Both the position numbers and the translations under genes were made by a program. From positions 12,672-18,187 of the forward strand of contig DLYT01000156.1 in assembly GCA_003447595.1 (NCBI GenBank): a stretch of 5,516 nt of DNA. The letters are read 5' to 3'. Each line of letters opens with the position of its first letter. The stretch's first letter is position 1. Below, one piece after another: positions 1 through 5,516 of the stretch. A model generated the notes under the pieces. It searched no databases, was not told where the DNA came from, and saw nothing but the letters and a program-made list of their open reading frames with translations. This DNA is from Porphyromonadaceae bacterium. GTDB taxonomy: Bacteria > Bacteroidota > Bacteroidia > Bacteroidales > CAMTPD01.

Positions 1-1758
1 GTCGGATTATACGTAGATGGAGTTCCATACTTCGAAAAGTCAGCCTTCGATTTCGACTTCGACCAAATTGATCGCATCGAGGTATTGCGCGGACCGCAAG
101 GAACCTTGTATGGTAGAAATACCATGGGAGGGATTATAAATGTATACACCAAATCGCCGTTTCGTTATCAAGGCACCAACATTCGATTGGATGCCGGAAG
201 CTATGGCATGGTGAATGCTTCCGCCTCTACATTCGGAACACTTGGTTCGAAAACCGGTTATTCATTGGCCGGAAGCTACAAACATCACAACGGATATTTC
301 ACCAATACGTATTTAGGTAAAAAGGCCGACAAACTAAACTCTGCTTCTGCCCGAATGCGTATCAGCAATCACCTAACCGATCGATTAGACCTGCATCTTA
401 CCGCTTCGTTCGAGCACATGAAACAAGGCGGATATCCTTACGCGGAATTCGACTCTTTGACCATGAAACCGGGTACAGTAAACTACGACGAATACAGTTC
501 GTATAAACGAAATATGGTAAATGCCGGATTGACGTTTGATTACAAAGGAAATGGTTTTAAGCTAAATGCTCAAACATCATTCCAACACACCAACGACGAT
601 CAAAACATCGACCAAGACTTCTCTCCTGCCCACCTCTACTTCGTGAATCAATCACAACGGATCAATACCATCGCGGAAGAGATCAACATCAAATCCGCTA
701 CCTCGTCTCACTATCAATGGTTATTCGGATGGTTTGGTTTTTATCAAAAGAGCGACAACGGCGTTACGATGGATTATCACAAACAAGCGATGAGCACTCA
801 CAAAACATACGATAATCCTACCATCGGTACGGCCTTGTACCATCAATCTTCATTCAACGATTTTCTTATCGAGAATCTATCATTGGTGCTTGGACTTCGT
901 TTCGATTACGAACACGCATCGTCAGATTATACTGCAATGAAGTATACACAAGATAAAAGCGAACAAACAGATGCATTCGACGCAAGCCTAAACTTCACAC
1001 AGTTACTTCCGAAGTTGGCATTGCAGTATGCAATTACCGATCAGCAAAACATCTATGGTTCGATCGCAAAGGGATACAAAACCGGAGGCTTCAACACATC
1101 GTTTGTTACAGACGACGAAAAAACATTTAAACCCGAACACAGTTGGAACTACGAAGCCGGATACAAATCGAACTTCCTAGACAATAGACTCAGTCTGGAC
1201 TTCTGCATGTTTTACATCGACTGGAGAAATCAACAAATCTACCAACCGTTGTCGACCGGCAAAGGACAACTTCTCAAAAATGCAGGTAAGTCATCGAGCA
1301 AAGGTATTGAGCTCAGTATGCAAGTACGCCCTATTCGCGACTGGAACATCAACGCCAACTATGGATATACGCACGCTACATTCAAAAAGTATCAGCGCAA
1401 TGAAACAACAGACTATGCAGGAAATAAATTACCCCTTGTCCCTTCGCATACCTTATCTGTAAGCTCTGATTGCTCGTGGGCTATAGACAACCATTGGTGC
1501 GACAGACTTGTATTCAGTGCTCAATGCAATGGTGTTGGCAAAATCTACTGGAGCGAAGACAACAAGAACTATCAGCCGTTTTATGCAACGCTCAATGCTA
1601 AAATAGCTTATGTAAAGTCATTCCTTACACTCGAGTTGTGGGCTAAGAACATAACCAACACACAGTATACCTCATATTACTTCGAATCTCAAAACAAAGC
1701 CTTTGCTCAACGCGGCAAACCTTTTACCTGTGGAGTAAATGTTGTATTAAACCTCTAA
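1..1758 (+). CDS. TonB-dependent outer-membrane receptor, 5'-truncated by window edge
   Basis: This gene encodes an outer-membrane ligand-gated channel that would import a scarce ligand (iron chelate, porphyrin or similar) using TonB-ExbBD energy. Frame 1 is open from base 1, and 585 residues are visible up to the TAA at 1756-1758. Visible residues 1-48 are the end of the plug domain, with GLYVDGVPY, then IDRIEVLRGPQGTLYGRN and GGIINV. The rest is the beta-barrel, alternating aromatic and polar residues, with family hallmarks KGYKTGGFN (357-365), WNYEAGYKS (382-390), KGIELS (434-439) and WAKNITNTQY (547-556). The C-terminal strand FAQRGKPFTCGVNVVLNL (568-585) ends in Leu rather than the common Phe. 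The signal peptide, TonB box and early plug lie upstream, so the TTG at 85 is not a start. The barrel resembles FyuA/pesticin-receptor-like siderophore receptors. I do not see the FRAP/NPNL heme-receptor motifs, so the substrate is unassigned. The family is certain; the ligand is not. Confidence 0.96.
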   Translation, partial: VGLYVDGVPYFEKSAFDFDFDQIDRIEVLRGPQGTLYGRNTMGGIINVYTKSPFRYQGTNIRLDAGSYGMVNASASTFGTLGSKTGYSLAGSYKHHNGYFTNTYLGKKADKLNSASARMRISNHLTDRLDLHLTASFEHMKQGGYPYAEFDSLTMKPGTVNYDEYSSYKRNMVNAGLTFDYKGNGFKLNAQTSFQHTNDDQNIDQDFSPAHLYFVNQSQRINTIAEEINIKSATSSHYQWLFGWFGFYQKSDNGVTMDYHKQAMSTHKTYDNPTIGTALYHQSSFNDFLIENLSLVLGLRFDYEHASSDYTAMKYTQDKSEQTDAFDASLNFTQLLPKLALQYAITDQQNIYGSIAKGYKTGGFNTSFVTDDEKTFKPEHSWNYEAGYKSNFLDNRLSLDFCMFYIDWRNQQIYQPLSTGKGQLLKNAGKSSSKGIELSMQVRPIRDWNINANYGYTHATFKKYQRNETTDYAGNKLPLVPSHTLSVSSDCSWAIDNHWCDRLVFSAQCNGVGKIYWSEDNKNYQPFYATLNAKIAYVKSFLTLELWAKNITNTQYTSYYFESQNKAFAQRGKPFTCGVNVVLNL

Positions 1759-1771
1759 ATACCATACCGAT

Positions 1772-3031
1772 ATGATGCTATCAGCAAACACAACCAAGAA
1801 ATTGGGCATCTTCTTTTGCCTGTACATCGCACAAACGATACCGATGAGTTTTTTCTCAACGGTAATACCAGTGCTCATGCGACAGGAAAACTTCTCACTT
1901 GCAGCCATCGGAATGTTGCAACTGATTAAGCTTCCATGGATCCTAAAGTTCCTGTGGTCTCCCTTTGTAGACCGTAGCTCCACCACACTGAAGCATTACA
2001 AGTATTGGATCTTCTCGTCCGAGCTCATTTATGCATCCATCATCTTTATGGTTGCTTTTCTCAATTTCACGACAAACTTTTATGTGATACTCGGACTCAT
2101 TATCACGTCATTTATCGCATCAGCAACACAAGATATCGCAACCGATGCATTGGCCGTGCTTTCATTTAGCAAGCGAGACAAATCGTTGGCAAACAGCATG
2201 CAATCGATGGGTAGCTTTGCCGGCACAATGATCGGGAGCGGACTATTACTCCTCTTGTTTAAGCAATTTGGATGGGAACGCATTTTGCCCTTTTTAGCAG
2301 TGTTTGTATTGGTCGCACTTATTCCCCTTTATTTCTACCGAGGAAAAGGTATTGATACCGGAGCGATGAAACAAAAAGCAAAAAAGGCCGACGTATTGTT
2401 ATTCTTCACACAAAAAGGAATCGGCAAGCAAATCCTCTTCTTATTCTTCTTCTATTCAGGCCTTATAGGTATACTTGCTATGTTGAAACCATTTATGGTC
2501 GATCTTGGCTATGACATGAAAAAGATTGGCGTCATGTCGGGTATCGCAGGCACCTCTATCGGATTTGTTTGTTCGTTTGCCGGAGGCTTTATCCTGCGCA
2601 AACTCGGATTATATAAAACGCGTATCACTTTTGCGGGACTTATTCTACTTACTTGTGCCTACTTCTATACCATTAGCCTGTATACACCATCTACCATACA
2701 ACTCTATATAGGAATCTTCCTTTTGTGGGGAAGCTACGGAATGGCAACAATCGTAGTGTATACTTCGGCTATGCTTAGGGTAAGACCCGGGCGTGAAGGC
2801 ACCGACTTCACCATTCAAACCGTTATTACACACCTCAGCGGCATGTTTATGGCAATCGTAGGCGGTCGCATTGCCGATCATTTCGGCTACACTGGTTTAT
2901 TCCTTATCGAAACCTTCATCGCAATGATATCTTTCGTCTACGTTACTGTTGTAATGAAAGAATCCAAACAAGAAGAAACATCAGACATTGCGTCTGCAAA
3001 TTGTACATCCATCGAAGCTATTCAAGAATAA
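1772..3031 (+). CDS. MFS permease, AmpG/PAT-like, possibly RhtX/FptX siderophore type
   Basis: This gene encodes an inner-membrane major-facilitator permease of 419 residues, a normal length for a 12-helix carrier. Hydrophobic segments fill residues 11-395, split by a basic central loop at about 190-207 (KQKAKKAD). A hydrophilic tail follows from about 396. Motifs seen are LYIAQTIPMSFF (17-28), PWILKFLWSPFVDR (55-68), SATQDIATDALAV (117-129) and GTDFTIQT (343-350). These are typical of the AmpG/acetyl-CoA transporter-like branch, and the ATDALAV and GTDFT variants look closer to RhtX/FptX siderophore permeases than to the muropeptide permease AmpG. That subfamily call rests on remembered motifs and is an inference. 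The gene starts 13 bases after the receptor stop, which supports a paired outer- and inner-membrane import route. Tandem ATGs at 1772 and 1775 are both possible starts. No clear Shine-Dalgarno is visible, as is usual in Bacteroidota. The substrate is unknown; muropeptide, siderophore and tetrapyrrole are all possible. Confidence 0.93.
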   Translation: MMLSANTTKKLGIFFCLYIAQTIPMSFFSTVIPVLMRQENFSLAAIGMLQLIKLPWILKFLWSPFVDRSSTTLKHYKYWIFSSELIYASIIFMVAFLNFTTNFYVILGLIITSFIASATQDIATDALAVLSFSKRDKSLANSMQSMGSFAGTMIGSGLLLLLFKQFGWERILPFLAVFVLVALIPLYFYRGKGIDTGAMKQKAKKADVLLFFTQKGIGKQILFLFFFYSGLIGILAMLKPFMVDLGYDMKKIGVMSGIAGTSIGFVCSFAGGFILRKLGLYKTRITFAGLILLTCAYFYTISLYTPSTIQLYIGIFLLWGSYGMATIVVYTSAMLRVRPGREGTDFTIQTVITHLSGMFMAIVGGRIADHFGYTGLFLIETFIAMISFVYVTVVMKESKQEETSDIASANCTSIEAIQE

Positions 3032-3033
3032 TT

Positions 3034-4401
3034 ATGAAGAACGAACTGATCACAAAATACAACATACCGGTACCTCGCTATACGAGTTATCCGCCGGCGA
3101 ATTACTTCCATACCGATTTCACGGCAACAGACTATTTGCAAGCAATCGAAGAGTCGAACCATCAACAGCCTGCAACACTCTCTTTTTACATACATATTCC
3201 ATACTGCAAGCACCTTTGCTTTTATTGCGGATGCAACTCGTTCGCAATGGCTTGTAACGAAGAAATAGAACGCTACATTGGCGCTGTAAAAAAAGAAATA
3301 GAACTCGTGTGCCAACGAATCGATAAAACCAGAAAGATCTCTCAAATTCATTACGGCGGAGGAAGCCCTACGGCCATACCTGTGCATTATCTAAAAGAGA
3401 TCAACGACTTGTTACTTTCGAAGTTCAAATGCGTAGACAATCCCGAAATTGCCATCGAATGTCATCCCGGATATCTAGACAAAGCAGCTTGGATAGCCCT
3501 CACCCAAGCCGGATTTAATCGCTTTAGTATCGGAATACAAGACCTAAACGAGCAAGTACTGAAAACGGCCAATCGCCGCAAATCACTCCTCCCTCCCGCT
3601 GAAATCTTTGAGATCCTTCGTGCGGCAAATGCAGGAGTCAACATGGACTTTATTTATGGTCTTCCGCATCAAACCGTAGAATCGTTTACAGAGACCCTCC
3701 GTCGAGCCATCGCTTTGAAGCCCGACCGCATTGTCACCTTTTCGTATGCTCACGTACCTTGGGTAAACAAGCTACAATTGCAGCTCGAAAAAGCCGGACT
3801 CCCTTCGGCACAGGAAAAAAGTGCCATCTTTGACGCAGCCAAACAACTGCTCGAAGAGGCCGGATATAAGAGTATCGGACTCGATCACTTTGTGCTACCC
3901 AACGATGCTTTGCACAGAGCTGCACAAAATCACGAGCTGCACCGCAACTTTCAAGGCTACTGCACCCGTGAAACTACCGGTCAGGTATATGCGTTTGGGG
4001 TAACCGGCATTAGTCAACTCGCCAGTGCATACGCCCAAAACACCAAGGACATAGCCGAATACATAACCACTGTTGAAGACGGAAAACTGCCTATTTGCAA
4101 AGGTTATCGCCTTACCTCAGACGAGCAACTTACACGCGAGGTGATCACTTCCCTCATGTGCAACAACCGCCTTAACTGGCAAAAACTGGCACAACAACTT
4201 CACGTTACAGCCCAACAGTTGAAAGCGGCGACGGCCTATTCCGAAACAGCATTAACCGAACTTGCTACCGACGGAATTATTACATTCAACGACGAAGAGA
4301 TCACTATGCACCCTGAGCAATTGGTCTTTTTGCGCAATGTTGCCGCAAGCCTCGATAAGTTGATGATCAACAACAGCAAATCTTTTTCGAAACCCGTATA
4401 A
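3034..4401 (+). CDS. hemN: Oxygen-independent coproporphyrinogen III dehydrogenase (HemN)
   Basis: This cytoplasmic radical-SAM enzyme decarboxylates two propionates of coproporphyrinogen III to vinyls, giving protoporphyrinogen IX without oxygen. It has 455 residues, the usual HemN length. The N-terminal PRYTSYPPANYF (14-25) is followed by YIHIPYC and the cluster motif CX3CX2CXC at C58, C62, C65 and C67. The last Cys (CGC) is typical of true HemN and absent from HemW. GGGSPT (108-113) is the SAM-binding glycine motif; E142, Q169, R181 and D205 align with SAM-contact residues of E. coli HemN. Later motifs are MDFIYGLPHQT (204-214), GLDHFVLP (282-289), LHRNFQGY (302-309) and the HemN_C region with LTREVITSLMCN (366-377). 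LHRNFQGY and PRYTSYP argue against ChuW/HutW heme-degrading relatives. The ATG at 3034 is chosen because it lies two bases past the permease stop and leaves a normal N-terminus. An in-frame TTG at 3001 would add 11 residues inside the permease gene. The spacing suggests translational coupling. Confidence 0.97.
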   Translation: MKNELITKYNIPVPRYTSYPPANYFHTDFTATDYLQAIEESNHQQPATLSFYIHIPYCKHLCFYCGCNSFAMACNEEIERYIGAVKKEIELVCQRIDKTRKISQIHYGGGSPTAIPVHYLKEINDLLLSKFKCVDNPEIAIECHPGYLDKAAWIALTQAGFNRFSIGIQDLNEQVLKTANRRKSLLPPAEIFEILRAANAGVNMDFIYGLPHQTVESFTETLRRAIALKPDRIVTFSYAHVPWVNKLQLQLEKAGLPSAQEKSAIFDAAKQLLEEAGYKSIGLDHFVLPNDALHRAAQNHELHRNFQGYCTRETTGQVYAFGVTGISQLASAYAQNTKDIAEYITTVEDGKLPICKGYRLTSDEQLTREVITSLMCNNRLNWQKLAQQLHVTAQQLKAATAYSETALTELATDGIITFNDEEITMHPEQLVFLRNVAASLDKLMINNSKSFSKPV

Positions 4402-4410
4402 ACAAGAAAG

Positions 4411-5516
4411 ATGGAAACTACAAATCAAACAGCCGATGTGGTTGTGATCGGAGCCGGACTTACCGGACTTACCACAGCTTATATGCTTGCTCAACAAGGA
4501 AAACAAGTGGTTGTAATCGAAAAGGAAGAGCGCATTGGCGGACAAATCAAAACCTTACACGAGAATGGATATACCTTCGAGGCCGGCCCCAACACCGGAG
4601 TTTTGTCTCATATAGAAGCAATCAATCTATTCGAAACATTAGCAGATCGTTGTGAAATCGAAATCGCCAATCAGCAGGCAAAGAAACGATTGATCTGGAA
4701 AGCCGGACAGTTTCACGCACTTCCCCACAACCTTCCCTCTGCCATTGCGACACCACTTTTTTCATGGTACGATAAGTTGCGTATACTTGGCGAGCCATTC
4801 CGATCAAAAGGAACTGACAAGAACGAGTCGGTAGGAGCTTTGGCCCGTCGTCGATTGGGTAAAAGTTTTCTCAATTATGCTGTAGACCCATTCCTTTCGG
4901 GTATCTATGCCGGAGATCCGCATCAGCTTGTCACCCGATTTGCTTTGCCAAAGCTCTACAACCTCGAGCAAAATCACGGTAGTTTTATCCGTGGAGCAAT
5001 CGCCAAAAAGAAAACACAAACCAAAACCGATAAAAAGGTAACCAAAGATGTATTTTCAGCAAAAGGCGGACTCGAAGCCATTGTAAAAGCACTCGCTTCT
5101 CAGCTTCCTTCGGATGCGATACAACTGGGATGTAGCAGTGCATCGATTATGCCCGATGGCGATGCGTGGATGGTTTCCTTTACGCAAAAAGGGAAACCTC
5201 AGTGCGTAAAAGCACAAAAGGTCATAACTACCGTGCCCGGTTTCGAACTCGAATCCCTGCTTCCTTTTATAGACAAAACGATGCTAGAACCGATCTCCAA
5301 TCTGGTTTATGCACCCGTAATACAAGCATCAGTCGGTGTAAAAGCAACAAACCAATCACAGTTCAATGCCTTTGGCGGACTCGTACCTTCTATCGAGAAG
5401 CGCAACGTATTGGGCATCCTTTACCCATCTGCTTGTTTTGAAAAGAGAAGTCCCGAAGGCTCTGTACTCTTTTCCTTCTTCATGGGCGGCGTAAAGCATC
5501 CCGAAATACTCAACAA
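4411..5516 (+). CDS. hemG: Protoporphyrinogen oxidase, HemY-type flavoprotein, 3'-truncated by window edge
   Basis: This FAD enzyme removes six electrons from protoporphyrinogen IX to give protoporphyrin IX, the step right after HemN. The frame is open from ATG 4411 to the window end (368 codons). Family members are about 450-470 residues, so roughly 90-100 residues, including the C-terminal FAD-binding segment, are missing. Residues 10-37 form the Rossmann dinucleotide site (VVVIGAGLTGL, ending in acidic E37), followed by RIGGQIKT (41-48) and GYTFEAGPNT (53-62). VDPFLSGIYAGDP (158-170) is diagnostic for protoporphyrinogen oxidase over phytoene desaturases and amine oxidases. A Lys/Thr-rich loop (199-212) precedes FSAKGGLE (215-222); this linker is variable and basic in the family. 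The symbol hemG follows Bacteroidota usage. The protein is of the HemY/PPOX family, not the flavodoxin-like E. coli HemG. It starts nine bases after hemN, behind a purine-rich ACAAGAAAG leader that is at best a weak ribosome site. A coproporphyrinogen oxidase role, as in some HemY proteins, is less likely beside HemN. Confidence 0.95.
   Translation, partial: METTNQTADVVVIGAGLTGLTTAYMLAQQGKQVVVIEKEERIGGQIKTLHENGYTFEAGPNTGVLSHIEAINLFETLADRCEIEIANQQAKKRLIWKAGQFHALPHNLPSAIATPLFSWYDKLRILGEPFRSKGTDKNESVGALARRRLGKSFLNYAVDPFLSGIYAGDPHQLVTRFALPKLYNLEQNHGSFIRGAIAKKKTQTKTDKKVTKDVFSAKGGLEAIVKALASQLPSDAIQLGCSSASIMPDGDAWMVSFTQKGKPQCVKAQKVITTVPGFELESLLPFIDKTMLEPISNLVYAPVIQASVGVKATNQSQFNAFGGLVPSIEKRNVLGILYPSACFEKRSPEGSVLFSFFMGGVKHPEILN
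4456..4473 (+). repeat. Perfect 9-bp tandem duplication inside the hemG FAD motif
   Basis: The unit GGACTTACC occurs twice back to back and encodes Gly-Leu-Thr twice (residues 16-21) in the GAGLTGL dinucleotide-binding motif. The protein motif has normal family length, so this is most likely codon coincidence rather than an expansion. Being in frame, a slippage event would remove or add three residues in the FAD site. Confidence 0.5.

Larger units (their letters stand above)
1..5516 (+). other. Predicted operon: receptor, permease, hemN, hemG
   Basis: Four genes lie on one strand with gaps of 13, 2 and 9 bases (1759-1771, 3032-3033, 4402-4410). None of the gaps has room for a terminator or a Bacteroidota promoter (TTTG near -33, TAnnTTTG near -7), so co-transcription is very likely. 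The promoter must lie upstream of base 1, and any Fur-like, heme-responsive or AraC-type control site would also be out of view. The unit continues past 5516 at least to the end of hemG. Co-transcription is inferred from spacing only. Confidence 0.85.

Noticed and set aside
85..1758. Complete receptor-like gene starting at TTG 85
   Set aside because: The reading frame is open to base 1, and the bases before 85 encode conserved plug sequence (GLYVDGVPY, IDRIEV), so the gene starts upstream of the window.
1759..1771. Terminator or internal promoter between the receptor and permease genes
   Set aside because: The gap is only 13 bases, with no hairpin and no TAnnTTTG element.
3001..3036. Longer hemN start at TTG 3001
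   Set aside because: It would overlap the permease gene by 31 bases and add 11 residues. ATG 3034 fits the gene junction and gives a normal HemN N-terminus.
2988..3257. Plus-strand open frame spanning the permease/hemN junction
   Set aside because: It overlaps both real genes in a different frame, and its product resembles no known protein.
3022..3387. Minus-strand open frame of 121 codons across the hemN 5' region
   Set aside because: It lies antisense to the highly conserved radical-SAM core of HemN, and its translation has no recognisable domain. It is best explained as a shadow of the coding frame.
3034..4401. HemW (heme chaperone) or ChuW/HutW (anaerobic heme breakdown) instead of HemN
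   Set aside because: The fourth cysteine of CX3CX2CXC, the N-terminal PRYTSYP and the LHRNFQGY motif are those of true coproporphyrinogen dehydrogenase.
5166..5441. Plus-strand open frame of 91 codons in another frame inside hemG
   Set aside because: It is fully contained in the conserved protoporphyrinogen oxidase gene, and the translation shows no family features.

Overview
The window holds four co-directional genes on the + strand with almost no intergenic DNA. It reads as part of one transcription unit that runs off both ends. In order they are: the 3' part of a TonB-dependent outer-membrane receptor gene (1-1758), a complete major-facilitator permease gene of the AmpG/PAT/RhtX-FptX type (1772-3031), a complete hemN for oxygen-independent coproporphyrinogen III dehydrogenase (3034-4401), and the 5' part of a HemY-type protoporphyrinogen oxidase gene, usually called hemG in Bacteroidota (4411 to the window end). 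The gaps are 13, 2 and 9 bases.

The organism is most likely a member of Bacteroidota, probably Bacteroidales. This is inferred from the style of the receptor and HemN proteins (for example the HemN N-terminus with PRYTSYPPANYF), the moderate base composition, and the lack of clear Shine-Dalgarno sequences before the starts. Genus cannot be fixed from this window.

Functionally the unit joins a cell-envelope import route to the late steps of heme synthesis. The receptor would bring a ligand across the outer membrane using TonB energy, and the permease would carry it across the inner membrane without an ABC transporter. HemN would turn coproporphyrinogen III into protoporphyrinogen IX, and HemG would oxidise that to protoporphyrin IX. 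Two readings fit: an iron or siderophore uptake pair co-expressed with heme synthesis, or a salvage operon that imports a tetrapyrrole precursor and finishes it inside the cell. The sequence does not decide between them. The second is the most interesting hypothesis in the window.

I see no RNA genes, mobile elements, CRISPR arrays, terminators or minus-strand genes. There is no stretch of 300 bases without a gene.
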